Shown in pieces: positions 52,101-60,410 of a DNA stretch of 64,000 nt. Both the position numbers and the translations under genes were made by a program. The stretch is taken from the NCBI GenBank assembly GCA_965240325.2, contig OZ251236.1, positions 1,860,001 through 1,924,000 on the forward strand, given 5' to 3'. Every line of letters starts with the position of its first letter. The first letter of the stretch is position 1. Below the pieces are notes generated by a model. That model did no database searches. It was not told where the DNA came from and saw nothing but the letters and a program-made list of their open reading frames with translations. This DNA is from Rebecca billardiae RCC1528. Its lineage: Eukaryota > Haptophyta.

Positions 52101-52383
52101 GCTGTGCATGTGGGCCATCTTCGTCGTGCTCGCGCTGCTCGCGGTCGCGTACGCGCTCACGTTTGGCGCGCAGCAGACGCGCTGGCTCCTCTTCAGCTGG
52201 ACGTTCGCCGAGGTGCAGACGCTCGGGCTGGAGGAGCCGGTCATCATCGCGCTCACCGTGCTCGCGCCCCTCCTCTTCGACCGGCTGCTCTCGCAGGGCG
52301 GCGCGACGGGCGAGGCGATCAACGAGCTGCTCGCGACGACCGTCGGGACGGCCGTCACCGCGATGCACAACCTCTGCGGCTGA
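37111..52383 (+). CDS. Giant polycystin-1-like protein: FTDNGW repeats, Ser-Pro rod, IPT, REJ, GAIN/GPS, IQ, EF-hands, TM
   Basis: This is one open frame of 5090 residues. Signal peptide 1-21 (MRAAGCVLLAACLLGGRSAH). Two 185-residue repeats (22-391) with VIYFTDNGWKADSSW follow, a beta-domain best known from bacterial exported proteins. A rod of SPPP/SPPPP units (about 390-2740) resembles pherophorins and extensins. Next come three IPT/TIG domains (about 2741-3065, with GGTAVTLVGSGF and GGTEVTIGGAGF) and a REJ-like Ig/PKD region (about 3194-3763, VDASASFDPDAP). A GAIN/GPS site follows: YCACTHLTDFA with the predicted cut after L4104. The membrane part has a helix at about 4153-4175, an IQ-like MQKYARGRKARARV at 4342, a hairpin at 4414-4472, EF-hands DADDNGSVDGTE (4904-4915) and DTNGNGLIGFDE (4940-4951), and two last helices including RWLLFSWTFAEVQTLGLEEP, as in polycystin-1. 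A PLAT domain is not seen. It is probably a cell-surface or flagellar calcium-regulated receptor. The ATG at 37111 gives the signal peptide. Confidence 0.85.
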   Translation: MRAAGCVLLAACLLGGRSAHALNPGDLAIVGVNTVNPDEIAVVALADIPSGTVIYFTDNGWKADSSWRTGEGTHTWTLGSAVSTGTVVTITLSGPLLAAAGDVLYAYTNTEAAPNFLYAISTARDAFDADSTSASTGALPSTLTLGTSAVALGGASASIENAEYVGARSGTADALRAAIGNAASWTTSSSRYAFDSSAFSESTPAALSPGDLAIVGVNTVNPDEIAVVALADIPSGTVIYFTDNGWKADSSWRTGEGTHTWTLGSAVSTGTVVTITLSGPLLAAAGDVLYAYTNTEAAPNFLYAISTARDAFDADSTSASTGALPSTLTLGTSAVALGGASTSIDNAEYAGARSGTADALLAAIGNAASWTTSSSRYAFDSSAFSVSTLPLPPPSPPPPSPPPSPPPSPPPSPPPSPPPSPPPPKPPPSPPPSPPSPPPSPPPSAPPSPPPSPPPGPPPRPPPSPPPTPPPSPPPSPPPSPPPSPPPSPPPSAPPDPSPPKPPPRPPPSPPPSPPPRRPPSPPPSPPPSPPPSPPPSPPPSPPPPSPPPSPPPSPPPFPPPSPPPPSPPPSPPPGPPPSPPPSPPPSPPPSPPPPSPPPSPPPSPPPSPPPSPPPPSPPPSPPPSPPPSPPPSPPPPSPPPSPPPSPPPSPPPSPPPSPPPVPPPSPPPSPPPPSPPPSPPPSPPPSPPPSPPPPSPPPSPPPSPPPSPPPGPPPSPPPSPPPSPPPSPPPPSPPPSPPPSPPPSPPPSPPPPSPPPSPPPSPPPSPPPSPPPPSPPPSPPPSPPPSPPPSPPPSPPPVPPPSPPPSPPPPSPPPSPPPSPPPSPPPSPPPPSPPPSPPPSPPPSPPPGPPPSPPPSPPPSPPPSPPPPSPPPSPPPSPPPSPPPSPPPPSPPPSPPPSPPPSPPPSPPPPSPPPSPPPSPPPSPPPSPPPSPPPVPPPSPPPSPPPPSPPPSPPPSPPPSPPPSPPPPSPPPSPPPSPPPSPPPGPPPSPPPSPPPSPPPSPPPPSPPPSPPPSPPPSPPPSPPPPSPPPSPPPSPPPSPPPSPPPPSPPPSPPPSPPPSPPPSPPPSPPPVPPPSPPPSPPPPSPPPSPPPSPPPSPPPSPPPPSPPPSPPPSPPPSPPPGPPPSPPPSPPPSPPPSPPPPSPPPSPPPSPPPSPPPSPPPPSPPPSPPPSPPPSPPPSPPPPSPPPSPPPSPPPSPPPSPPPSPPPVPPPSPPPSPPPPSPPPSPPPSPPPSPPPSPPPPSPPPSPPPSPPPSPPPGPPPSPPPSPPPSPPPSPPPPSPPPSPPPSPPPSPPPSPPPPSPPPSPPPSPPPSPPPSPPPPSPPPSPPPSPPPSPPPSPPPPSPPPSPPPSPPPLPPPSPPPPSQPPSPPPSPPPSPPPSPPPPSPPPSPPPAPPPSPPPPLPPPSPPPSPPPSPPPSPPPSPPPSPPPSPPPPLPPPNPPPSPPPAPPPSPPPPFPPPSPPPVPPPSPPPSPPPVPPPSPPPSPPPSPPPPSPPPSPPPVSPPSPPPRPPPSPPPSPPPTPPPSPPPSPPPQPPPSPPPSPLPPSPPPSPPPSQPPSPPPSPPPPVPPPVPPPSPPPASPPSPPPSPPPATPPSLPPSPPPPAPPPSPPPRPPPPPPPVPPPPSPPPSPPPPSPPPPTPPPSPPPAAPPAPPPSPPPGMPPAAPPPAPPPSPPPAPPPAAPPPLPPPSLPPQPPPSAPPASPPPSPPPLPPPSPPPPSPPPLLPPPPRSEPFPPPAPPHTPPSPPPSPPPLAPPSPQPQPPPRSPPLPPPRQPPPPPPASPPSPPPTPPPRLPPSSPPLYPPASPPPSPPPSPPPSPPPPSPPPTPPPPPRTDPFPPPSPPSPPPSLPPLPPPPPPPSPPPSSPPASPPQPPPSLPPSSPPPPPPAPPPSQPPSLPPSAPPSTPPVPPPSAPPSTPPSSPPPSPPPALPPPPRTQPFPPPLPPSPPPSPPPPPPPSPPPSPPPSPLPALPPHPPPSAPPSTPPSPPPRSPPPSPPPLPPPPSPPPAPPPPRTDPFPPPSPPSPPPSPPPLPPPPPPPSPLPSSPPESPPQPPPSLPPSSPPPPPPAPPPSQPPSLPPSAPPSTPPAPPPSAPPSTPPSLPPPSPPPAPPPPPRTQPFPPPLPPSPPPSPPPPPPPSPPPSPPPSPPPAPPPHPPPSSPPSTPPSQPPRSPPPSTPPLPPPPSPPPTPPPPPRTDPFPPPSPPSPPPSPPPLPPPPSTPPQRPPPPPPAPPPSLPPSAPPSTPPAPPPSAPPSTPPSLPPPSPPPALPPPPRTQPFPPPLPPSPPPSPPPPPPPSLPPSPPPSPPPAPPPHPPPSSPPSTPPSQPPRSPPPSPPPLPPPPSPPPTPPPPPRTDPFPPPSPPSPPPSPPPLPPPPPPPSPPPSTPPRPPPPPPPAPPPSLPPSAPPSAPPAPPPSAPPSTPPSSPPPSPPPALPPPPRTQPFPPPLPPSPPPSPPPPPTPSPPPSPPPSPPPAPPPHPPPSSPPSTPPSQPPRSPPPSPPPLPPPPSPPPTPPPPPRTDPFPPPSPPSPPPSPPPLPPPPPPPSPPPSTPPRPPPPPPPAPPPSLPPSVPPSAPPASPPSAPPSTPPSSPPPSPPPALPPPPRTQPFPPPSPPSPPPSPPPLPPPSLPPLPPPSPPPAPPPHPPPSAPPSTPPPPPPPAPPPRPPPVPPTPPPPPRTEPFPPPAPPSPPPSSPPSPPPSSPPPPPPSPPPSPPPGPPPHPPPSSPPPLPPPSPPPPPPPAIRVSVLSGSREGAPLGSDDAALELEGAGFDSLAGGEFGEIQCAFTRADGGGDGGGPLLSGATVLSDARLRCAMPAAASSGAPSAAGAYTVGLALGAVGASTDVDVSGLFGPVSFELYDMAAVSVLELRPPGGPVGGGTAVTLVGSGFAEYGEGQLCCVLGGGGCAAAATLLPPSAAAPTLSRARCVLPPPLGGAAGSVALELSLGGGSADSTTASALPFLAYDPPTLGSVSPASGDANGGTEVTIGGAGFDALAGGALLAVRFGDAPAQPPARVTAGEVVVSTRYGAAGRAQLRVSLNGQQFTPAAAATPPPAGALAFTFVGLHAPVLEGVAFNGAATLMVLRFDAQPTDRAGMGSGMGECSRVLDDDTVALVGGGAAAAAAAPPQCYWTDDSTLVARLSSATLVRAGSEVGVRAGALRPEQCGTPCAAALASAAARAAIDADAPCGEGVPCPMPVAAVSGPAVLSACPGASLALDGSASSRGGIGPAAFEWRVDPSRSARAASLNARLSALPARTPQLSLGGPGAASPTELGVSGSFVFVLRVTSFLGVPSAPAEWPVSRGDGASPILAIDGAPELRARASEPTLLSGRAELAPCWPPSFEPAMVFSWALEGAAQVGGGANASSSASAGELAAATDVLLARLASARTAVLQLPPHSLAAGWAYDLALTARMAAAPAQASTARVRVRVARQPLRAVIAGGDRRVPSSLRLAVDASASFDPDAPTADGGDGGMPPLSFAWSVANASSLEPVALEPSAANASGALFELAPGTLPPGVYALTVRVSAPGRAPAAASVTVEAVPGAVPTLGFEPLGRRKWPAVFDRNPERLTINARLDAASRALEAAGQARFSYEWSARRVGAAGALEPAGLDLADSERVSTTGAALRTVAIRSGALAPGATYAFRLAVLGGAQPAYTEVRVTINRPPYGGGLEVAPASGVALQTSFALYAAGWAEDDEEDLPLSYAFSHAPLGTDAVADVAALGAASASASASALLPAGNRTLTVRVADALGGAAHAHAAVAVAPPGEGAGLLDSVLTRAYAAVATGAAETATQLVSALADALDATPAGGDNATVASATLARLLELTAGAAEASAPTAEARAASASALAAVLEAAPPGAFDASAQTAGLEQVAALASQSAASGVDGPTAAALLRAADAALSADADADAPLSAAEAEAVGGAATSAVGALAIALLAGAVSGEAPFEAVGKAINVSATRADAGALGNITLPGPGGAGSVGVPASVFGGVPLELLEGGVDVVLWSSARNVHGDPSTQANGTAVASGLVTPVFSVTLYSASAGLALTISDLPDEGRVLIEVPGLDGAGGAGEWGCVWWDEGASAWLDDGCETVVARADDGSLARYCACTHLTDFAGVAVPTDADAARTEVVEFNINTLSLDDAAAAVGVGSGPVLARNPYIFWLVVAMSAGCGLSVALFGARDLRDHARRKERIRRLLASEAGPAGGLPASPAKRSSPFQRRAAKLKAEEDALFGGSPRQPAPADAPAAVGTHSRPASSSVPGPRLVAPADGGDAGGRAVRAPAPLASISPEGSFAKRQPPQLSPRRGSDGAASRGGAEALGFADRLEARLDDLDDLVDETKRRAALTMQKYARGRKARARVDEASPQLRERKARASDRTRDHSLTKLVRLVGERLSTDHSLLGIWFADPEDAKRAELAQIFWNIAMLGLVITCMLYDASGGPPDASAAPSVSLLSAVLTALLTAALSFPALALFRLLFRWGYGRRSAPLSKRVFATFLRAELAQRERERAPFSTAVKTSVRTGAYLRPALPRTNSDRRGAGGALRAAAPADLELAREFARRSSTEAERSSTPPGMPRLAPVTLPGMPGRSSPRAKPRPPPPPGMTVRRPGGPRATGQLPPSMAASVAATSVATAAAAGAAEGERTDAPAAATAAKPGSTFAPRAVAVPSADAFKQGRVTPVPTAGALDPGSFGRHMKSDGDEFEANGGSNHAASERAARRAVAASLSVSLRGTSAHAEAERAAAAEPPSPLGTAVPFFEDVASHRHGRSPHPGSPPPRRDDAPLTPSGLAGRQRPRCSHASSASCAAISAASTPRAGAADGEEARATEEAEEAMRTSMDEVLPTPPPSPPPPGGPAFSFKTGQVPAPTGLPPASAPDGAPAAAAEEEEAEGGGLDEQTVALLKLKFDAFDADDNGSVDGTEFGALLESLGFRLRPRRVKQLASELDTNGNGLIGFDELCDWYEKMVADEAAKEARRAAGWPGRVRRALRRLTPPPLAKLVLAWLCMWAIFVVLALLAVAYALTFGAQQTRWLLFSWTFAEVQTLGLEEPVIIALTVLAPLLFDRLLSQGGATGEAINELLATTVGTAVTAMHNLCG
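37174..38283 (+). repeat. 555-bp coding tandem duplication
   Basis: The codon for L22 (37174) and that at 37729 start two 555-bp copies encoding the FTDNGW domain. Long stretches are identical at DNA level (for example from the GTCAACCCAGACGAGATCGC region through ACGAACACCGAGGCGGCCCC), with only scattered silent or single-residue changes. This implies recent duplication or ongoing gene conversion. Confidence 0.95.
38278..45330 (+). repeat. Ser-Pro-rich coding array (about 7.05 kb)
   Basis: This encodes about 2350 residues of SPPP, SPPPP and variants with rare G, V, L, T, Q or R. Sub-structure: a 411-bp (137-residue) higher-order repeat at about 38830-41150, then a less regular part. From 42297 to 45150 there are RSEPFPPP, RTDPFPPP and RTQPFPPP markers, alternating from the second on, with RTD markers about 540, 540, 477 and 495 bp apart. 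The sense strand is established because it links the signal peptide to the IPT/REJ domains. The complementary Gly-rich frames are shadows. Confidence 0.95.
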
Positions 52384-53635
52384 TCATTGATATATGCTGA
52401 TGACTGCGCCATAGCCCCCGATGCTGAGGCGTGCTGCCATGACGAGACAATATGGTTTATTATTTATTACGAAACCTGCAGCTAGCATGTATATATATAT
52501 ATATATGCATATCTAATATCGGCAGTATAGCATATAATAACGTCATCGCATCGTCATCACATCCGCCGATCCGGTCCGCCGACGCGACTACTAATACTGC
52601 GCGCTGTATGTACTATACCGTATCGCCACGGGCATGCACCGGCGGCGCACCGCGACTAGAGCAGTGTCTAGACCGGAGTCCGGAAGCGGGAAGTACTGCA
52701 GAGACTGCCTAGTGCCTATATCGGATGGACCAATTTGACAGCACGTCGTGATGACTCTGCCAGCTGAGACGAGGCAGACTACTGACTAGCGATGCCGATG
52801 CTGGCGCCACATATGGCGCATCACTTCATGCATCAGAGCGCATCACGCCTGGCTAACCGCCTGGCATGCACGCAATACCGTACCGTTGGCAGCACGCGGC
52901 AGAATCGGTGCGGCCACTGCCGGCCCCCGGGGACGCGAGGCCCGGCGCTGGCCGCCAGGGCGGCAGGCCACGGTGGGCTGTGGCTGGCTCGAACATAGTA
53001 CACCTCGCGATATGCTGCGTTGCCGATGGCGATGGTCGTTGACACCACTAGTCGGGCGTTCTTCCACCCATCTCAGGCTCCATCGTGCGCCTGCACACAC
53101 ACGGCCCTCGGATGGGTCCGCCGAGTCCCGGCGGCCGCTCCGCGCGCCCGGCTTGCGTGCCGAACTCACACGGGTCGACCGCGATCGAGTGCCGGCGGGC
53201 ACGTGGCAACATGGCCATGCAGAAGTAAAACTCCCTCGATCGCGCACGGTTTCGAAGAACGGCTTATACAAGGCGATGAGGCGGAGGCGGGCCTGAGTGG
53301 GCTTACCTCGTCTGTCAGTACCTGCGCGCCGCACGAACGAACGCCGGCTGGCGACCGCTCGCGCGCGGCGCCGGCCGTGAACCGCGAAGCAGATCGATTT
53401 GCGTCCGGCTCCGCCGGCCCGGGCGGGCGGCCGGACCTCACGTCGCGGATTATTACTATTAGTTCCGGCGGCAACGGCCAGCAGCTAAGTACTACTAAAC
53501 CTAAATATATATATATACATACGTAGTGCACCGTCCCGCGCCACGGTGTGACACTAGCTACTCGCGAACAGAACCCGCGCGCGCGGTGACCGGCCACCGG
53601 GTGACGCGGTCGTCACACTCACACAGTCCGAGTAC
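52384..53635. other. Intergenic region between convergent genes
   Basis: A 1.25-kb stretch after the giant gene. Short AT patches lie at 52488-52512 and 53500-53522. The middle (52900-53450) has moderate GC. No gene or RNA is recognised. Confidence 0.5.
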
Positions 53636-54428
53636 TCACAGGCCACGCAGCTGCCTCTCGAGCTCCGTCATGTTGTCGGATCCCCTCCCGCTGCGGTCCG
53701 ACCCGGCGGGCGCCACGCTGCCCGCATCGGTCGTGCGGTTCTCTGTTTGCGCGTCGAGGTCGAGCCTGGCCGCCTCGATGTACTCCGCGACGATGCGCGC
53801 GAGTCCGGGCGCGTCCTGCGGCAGCGGCTGCAGCAGCGGGTGCGCCAGCAGCGCCTCCGCGCCTGGCCGCTCCGCGGGCGCCTTGCGCAGGCTGCGCGCG
53901 CGCGGCAGCCGGGCGGGCGCGCCGCGCGGCTCAGCGCGCGCGCGCGCGCGCGCCGCGCGCGCCGGCCCCGCCCCCGCGCCGCGCGCGCGCGTGCCGCGCG
54001 CACCACTGCTCGAAGAGGTCGGCCGCGCGCGCGGACAGCGGCCCGCCCGGCTGCGCGGGCGGCACCAGCGACGACTCGGCCGACGTGAGCTCGTGCAGCA
54101 GGTCGTAGTACGAGCGCAGCGCGCCGAGCGGGTGGACGCCGAGGCAGCCCTCCAGCCCAAGGATCCCGACGGCCCACACGTCCGCAGCGTACGAGTAGTC
54201 CTCGCCAGAGATGCGCTCGGGCTGTGCGCGGCGCGGCGCGGCGCGCGACGGCCGCGCGCCGCGCGTGGGCCGGGCGCGGGCGCGGGCAGAGCGCGCACCG
54301 CCGCGCCGCGCGCGCGCACCGCCATGTAGAGCGCCGTGCCGACGAAGGAGCGCGCCATGCCGCGCGTGTCGTCGAGCGCCTTCGCCATCCCAAAGTCGGA
54401 GAGCTTCACCGTGCCGTCGAAGTCGACG

Positions 54429-54460
<32 letters not shown>

Positions 54461-55214
54461 CTGGTGGCGCGCGCCGTGCAGGTAGGAGAGCCCGCGCAGC
54501 ACCTGCGCGCACACGGCGCTCACCACAAGCTCGGGCAGCGCGCCGGCGGGGGCGGCGGCGGCGGGCGCGGATGCCGGCGCGCCGGCCGCCGCCGCCCCGT
54601 CCGGCGGTGCGTGCTGCCCGCTCGGCCTCGCCCTCGCGGCCGCGTAGAGCGCCTCGACGGACGCGCGCATCAGCTGCAGCGCGAGGTGCAGCACGCCGTC
54701 CGAGTAGAAGGCGTCGAAGAACTTGACGAGGTGGTCGCACTCGCACGCGTACAGCACGCGCAGCTCGTTGATCGCCGCCGCGCGCGTCGCCTCGTCCGCC
54801 ATCATGTTGAGGCCCTGCGCGCGCGGCGCGACGCGCGCGCGGCGCGGGGGACGTGAGCGCGCGCGCGCGCGCGCGCGCCCGCAGCGGGCGCGCGCGGCGC
54901 GCGCGCACCTTGAGGGCGAGCAGCTTGCCCGTCGGGCGATGCCTCGCCACTTTCACCACGCTCGTCGCGCCCGAGCCCAGCGTGTGCAGCGGCTCGAGGT
55001 CTGCAAACGCCATCGCGGCATAGTCGGTGCGCGAGAGCGGCGCCGCGCTGATGCCGTTGAGCTTGATCGAGAAGCCGCCCTTGGAGAAGGTGCCCGTCTC
55101 CGAGAGGCTGAAGCCCTCGATCGCCGCGGAGCGCAGCGCCGGCGCCACCTCCAGCTTCAGCGGTACGCCCACCCGCTTCGACTTGGTCGGCGGCTTCGCT
55201 CCCGCCGACGCCAT
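53636..55214 (-). CDS. MAP kinase kinase (MAP2K)-like protein kinase
   Basis: The exons are 54909-55214, 54320-54814, 54004-54221 and 53636-53891 (minus strand), giving 424 residues; the introns are 94, 98 and 112 nt, all GT-AG. Splicing restores LLALK-GLNMMADE, GTALYMA-PERISGED and LFEQ-C-LRKAPAERP. Kinase landmarks: glycine loop GSGATSVVKVARH, ATP lysine K102 at the first junction, catalytic D224 in HRDLKPANVLVDFD, DFG at 242-244, activation segment DDTRGMARSFVGTALYM, DVWAVGILGLEG, and the RP of subdomain XI. DFG-(M/V)-x-K-x-L-x-D-T followed by SFVGT-x-x-YM-x-PERI is diagnostic for MAP2Ks, which dual-phosphorylate MAP kinases. An N-terminal basic stretch (KPPTKSKRVGVPLKLEV) may be a docking site. 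An alanine-rich insert of about 30 residues lies in the N-lobe/hinge region. Confidence 0.8.
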
Positions 55215-55318
55215 GCGGCCTCGGCCGCGGTGCACGGGGCCGCCCGCGCGCACTCTTTTTGCGACCGGACGGGGGTCGGGGGCGCCCACCCACCACCGGC
55301 GGAAGGGCACAACTCACG
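55215..55318. promoter_or_regulatory. 104-bp shared promoter, MAP2K / membrane protein
   Basis: The divergent starts are 104 bp apart. The only AT-containing core is GCACTCTTTTTGCGACCGG in the middle; the rest is GC-rich. Confidence 0.45.
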
Positions 55319-55531
55319 ATGGCGACGACGCCCGCGCTCGCGCTGGGCCTGGCGGTCGCGTGCGCCACGCTCGTGGGCGCGCGCGCGGCCACACCGACGT
55401 TTGGCGCGGGCGAGCCGCCGGCCGTGACGTCCAACGCCACCGCGCCGCCGCCGCCGTGCCCGCCGGGCGGGTGCCCGGCGGCGCGCGGCGCCGTGCCCGA
55501 GCGTGCCGAGCGCCGCGGCGGCGGCGGCGGC

Positions 55532-55562
<31 letters not shown>

Positions 55563-56848
55563 CGCGGGCGGCGCCCGGGACGAGCGAGGACGAGCTCGTG
55601 GCGTGCCTCGCGCGCGTGTCGCGCGCCGACTTCCGCTGGGCGCGCGCGCCGCTGAGCGAGGCGGAGCACCTGTGCCGCGCGAGCTTGATCGTGTGCGCGC
55701 TGCTGGGCGTGCGCGCGCTCACGTCGCTGCTGGCGCACACGCCCGACGCGCCGCGCGCGCTGGCGCTGCTCGGCGGCGGCGCGGTGAGTGCGCTGGCCGC
55801 GTGGAGCGCCGCGCTGCTCAGCGCGCAGTGGCTGCGCTGCGGGCTGGGCGCGTGCGCGTGGCTGTGCCTGGGGTGCGTGGGCGCGGGCACGGCGTGCGCG
55901 CTGCTGCTGTGCTGCCACCACGCGCACTACGCGCGCGAGCGCTGGCTGCCGCTCTCCGCGCTGCTGCAGCTGGCGGGCGCGCACGTCGCGCTGGCGCGCG
56001 TCGTGCGCGCCGAGCACGCGTGCGCGGACGCGCGCGGCGCCGTGCTGCTGCTGCGCGGGTGCGCGTGGCTGTGTGCGGGCAGCGGCGCTCTGCTGGCGCA
56101 GGCGTACGCACTGCTGCGGCAGGGCGCGCACAGGGCGGGGCCGCTGGGCTGGGGCGCGCCCATCGCGGCGTGGGGCGCGGGCTGGCTGGTGCAGGCCGAG
56201 CTGCTCGGCCGCGGGCTGCGCGCCGCCACGCACCCCGCGCGCCCCGCGCGCGCCGAGGGCGCGGCGGCGCTCGCGTGCGCGCCGTGCAGCGTGTGTGCGC
56301 GCGCGCTGGGCCTCGCGCTGCTCGGCTGCGCGCTCGGCCCGCGGCTCGGGCCGTGCGCGGCGGCGGCGGCGCTGCTCGCGCTCGGCGCGCTCGTGCCGCC
56401 GCTGCTGCGAGCGCCGCGCGGCGCCGGCGGCCCGAGCGCCGCGCGCGACCGCTGGGCCGCCGCGCTCGCGCACGCGCTGCTGCGCGCGGGGTGCCCCGTG
56501 CTGCTCGGGCTGAGCGAGCACCCGGCCACCGGACACGCGCCGAGCGCGGCCAAGGAGGCGCGCGTGCAGCTCGCGCTCGGCGCGGCCGAGGCGGCGCTGG
56601 GCGCGGCGGCGCTGAGCGCGCCGTCGGCGTGGCGCGCCGCGCAGCCGGCGCGCGTGCTGCTCGGCGCCGCGCTCGTGCTCGGCGCGTGCACCGCCGGCCG
56701 GCTGTGGGCGGTCGCGGTGCTGCTGCGCGCCAAGCGGCGCTGGGAGGAGAGGGGCGGCGCCGACGCGCGCGCGCACCTCCAGCACCACGCGGTGCCGACG
56801 CCGCAGCCGCAGCGGCAGCACCCGCCGTCGCACCAGCTGCTCGTCTGA
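55319..56848 (+). CDS. Multi-pass membrane protein with signal peptide, unknown family
   Basis: This is a 509-residue protein. A signal peptide (MATTPALALGLAVACATLVG) precedes a soluble N-terminal region with one NAT glycosylation sequon, a Pro/Cys cluster (PPPPCPPGGCPA) and an Asp/Ala repeat (DADADADADAA). From residue about 120 the protein is a series of 8-10 hydrophobic helices (RASLIVCALLGVRALTSLLA, VSALAAWSAALLSAQW, CAWLCLGCVGAGTACALLLC, LGLALLGCALGPRLG, and so on). It ends in a hydrophilic His/Gln/Pro tail. Helix number and the extracellular N-terminus would fit a receptor or transporter, but I see no family signature. The frame is favoured over antisense frames by its hydrophobic periodicity and signal peptide. 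Confidence 0.55.
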
Positions 56849-57345
56849 CGCCGGGCGACGCGGCTGAGACGATGCGCAGCATCATCGATCGTCGGTGATG
56901 CGTTGATAGGAATATCAGAGACGCCGCGCGCCCGTTCGTCACGTGCACGGCTGTGACACGCGCTGCGCGCATCGCCATCATGTCGCGTCATCATCATCTT
57001 CGTCATCGTCATCATTATTGATGCTGTCGTCATCATCATCGCGTCGCGTCATCGATCAGTATAGTTATTGACTGACGACCGGCGATGTCACTTCCGATGT
57101 GATCACGACGGATGTGACGGTGACGCGATATAATTAATTAATTAACTAATTAATATATATATATATGTACCCGCCGCCGTATCCGTTCAGACCGCCGTGA
57201 CCGGACTGATGCGCGTCGTCATGACGTCCTCGGCATAGCGGCGCTTCGCGCACGCGATCGTACGATGAGTTGTCGTCGTCGACGTGAGCAGTCGTCCGTC
57301 ATCGCGTCCGTCATCGGTCGCGTTGCCGTGCTAGTGCTGGTCGCG
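56849..57345. other. Intergenic region between convergent genes
   Basis: About 500 bp with CATCATC/GTCGTCATC triplet-like runs (56970-57050), an ATTAATTAATTAACTAATTAAT patch at about 57131-57153 and a short AT run. No gene is seen. Confidence 0.5.
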
Positions 57346-58701
<1,356 letters not shown>

Positions 58702-58912
58702 CGCGGCGCGAGGAATTCGAACGGCGCAGCAGCGAGTGTTGATCTGCGCGTCCGGCGCGCGGCTGGAGCGCCCGGACTTGTGCGACGGGTGGCGCCCCGG
58801 TGCGCCCTCGCGAGGAGGCGGCGCTCCACTGCGCGGCAGGTCTGCAGCGAGCGGGAGCAGCGGCAACCGACTCGACGCGCGGGGGCGCAAACCCGTTGAG
58901 CAGCAGCGCGCG
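58702..58912. promoter_or_regulatory. 211-bp shared promoter, polyQ coiled-coil gene / DPY30
   Basis: The divergent starts are 211 bp apart. A lower-GC patch GAGGAATTCGAACGG lies at about 58709-58723 and GAGTGTTGATCTGCG at about 58734-58748. Confidence 0.45.
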
Positions 58913-59224
58913 ATGGCGGACGAGCAGCCGGCAGGGGGCGACGTGGACATGGGGATGGCGGCGCCCGCGGCCGATCCGGCCGCCGCCGCCGACGACGCGC
59001 AGGGAGCAGGCGGCGACGCGGGCGGCGGCAGCGCCAAGCCGCAGACGGCGGTGCAGCAGCTCCCCATCCGCGCGTACCTCGACCAGACGGTGGTGCCGCC
59101 GCTGCTCACCGCGCTCTCCGCGCTGGTGAAGGAGCGCCCGCCCAACCCGGTCGAATGGCTCGCCACCTACCTCCTCCAGAACAACGACAAGCAGCCGGCG
59201 CCGAGCGCTCCGACAGCAGAGTGA
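58913..59224 (+). CDS. DPY30: DPY30 homologue, COMPASS/dynein-docking module
   Basis: This is a 103-residue protein with a low-complexity Ala/Gly/Asp N-terminus of about 45 residues. It is followed by a complete Dpy-30 motif: [42 protein letters not shown]. This motif forms the dimeric X-type four-helix bundle that binds amphipathic helices of ASH2L in histone H3K4 methyltransferase complexes, and of AKAP-like radial-spoke or dynein proteins in flagellates. Length and motif position match family members from animals and algae. No intron is seen. The C-terminus is a short Pro/Ala tail. Confidence 0.9.
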   Translation: MADEQPAGGDVDMGMAAPAADPAAAADDAQGAGGDAGGGSAKPQTAVQQLPIRAYLDQTVVPPLLTALSALVKERPPNPVEWLATYLLQNNDKQPAPSAPTAE

Positions 59225-60262
59225 GCCGGAGCGCCAGGCCGCGCCGCACCGCGCCCGCGCGGGGCGGGGCGGCCGGCGGGGCGGCCGGCGCGGGCGGCTG
59301 CGCCGGCCTCGCGTGGCGTCTTCGCGCCGGCGGCCGCGCGCGCCGCGCGCCCGCCCGTCCGCCGGCCGCGCCGCGCAGGGCGCAGGGGCGAGACGCGGCG
59401 CGCGTGCGCGCACCGGCGCCGCACGCTCTCGGCGGGCGGGCGGGCGGTGCAGCGGGGCGCGCGGCCGGATCGCGGGGCCGGCCGGCCACCTCGCTGGGCC
59501 CGGCGCTGTGCGCGGAGCCGCGCGGCCCGTGCGCACACAGCCGCAGCGGCGCCCGGCCGGTCAGGCCTGGCTGTGGGGTTCAATCAGCCAGGCGTGAGGC
59601 GCGCGGGTGCCTGCCGCGCAGCCGGGGGGGGCATTGCTCGCTCGGATCAGCGCGAAGCTGCAGTCGTCGTGGCTGCAGGCGAAGGCAGCCGCGGTCTGTC
59701 TGTCTGGCCGTCGGTCGCGGCGGCCTGCGGCTGGGCCGCGCACGGCGCGCGTGCCTAGTCCACGCAGGCCGTGGTCGCGGGGCACTCATCAGTCATCACG
59801 CGACGGGCCGCTGCCACGCGCCGCCGCTGCTGCGGCTGTCACCGCAGTTACTCGGGCAGTTCCGTGTGAGTGTCACTCACCGCGGCGCGGCGCCGGAGGC
59901 TTCCGCCGCTGCCTGAGTCAATAATCTATCGTCTTCCGTACTAGATACACGCATATTAATATTATGTATACAGCTCGCATATGGCCATCGCATCACAGGC
60001 CATCACTCATCATCATCACTCAGAGGTGCTGACGCGGTGCTGAATCTGAAGCTCCGACGACGCCGACGCCGTCTCAACTCATCGTCGCGCATCATCGACC
60101 CATCGTCGGTCTCGTCGTCGGAGAGTCACGCCAGTCGTCGGAAGTCGCTGATCTGCCGCGCGTATGGTCCGCCTCGCCATTCTCGGGCGAGTGCGCATAC
60201 GCCGACATGCCGAGCTCGGACACGCCCACGCTGCGCCGGGATGGCGGACGGCCCCCTCTCTC
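59225..60262. other. Intergenic region 3' of DPY30
   Basis: About 1 kb. The first 350 bp are extremely GC-rich and open in all frames but without protein-like composition. From 59920 on it is mixed, with CATCATCATC-type runs near 60005. No supported gene. Confidence 0.45.
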
Positions 60263-60410
60263 TCAGATGAAGATGTTCTTGCCCGCCGCGTGCACCATGG
60301 GCGTGATGGCGCGCTTGAGCGCCGGCGGCGGCTTGGCGGCCGGGCTGCGCGCCTCGGTCTTGCGCTCGCGGCCGCGGCGGCCCATCGTCGCCATCCGGGT
60401 GAGGGCACGT
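60263..60410 (-). other. Possible terminal exon of the Orai-like gene
   Basis: The minus-strand frame ending at the TGA at 60263-60265 reads RMATMGRRGRERKT, then PPPALKRAITPMVHAAGKNI. It looks more protein-like than its shadows and has a plausible acceptor (GCCGCAG) just upstream. A donor in the preceding gene (SRA, then GTGGGC near 60556) does not give the right phase with this acceptor, so the link is not established. Confidence 0.25.
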
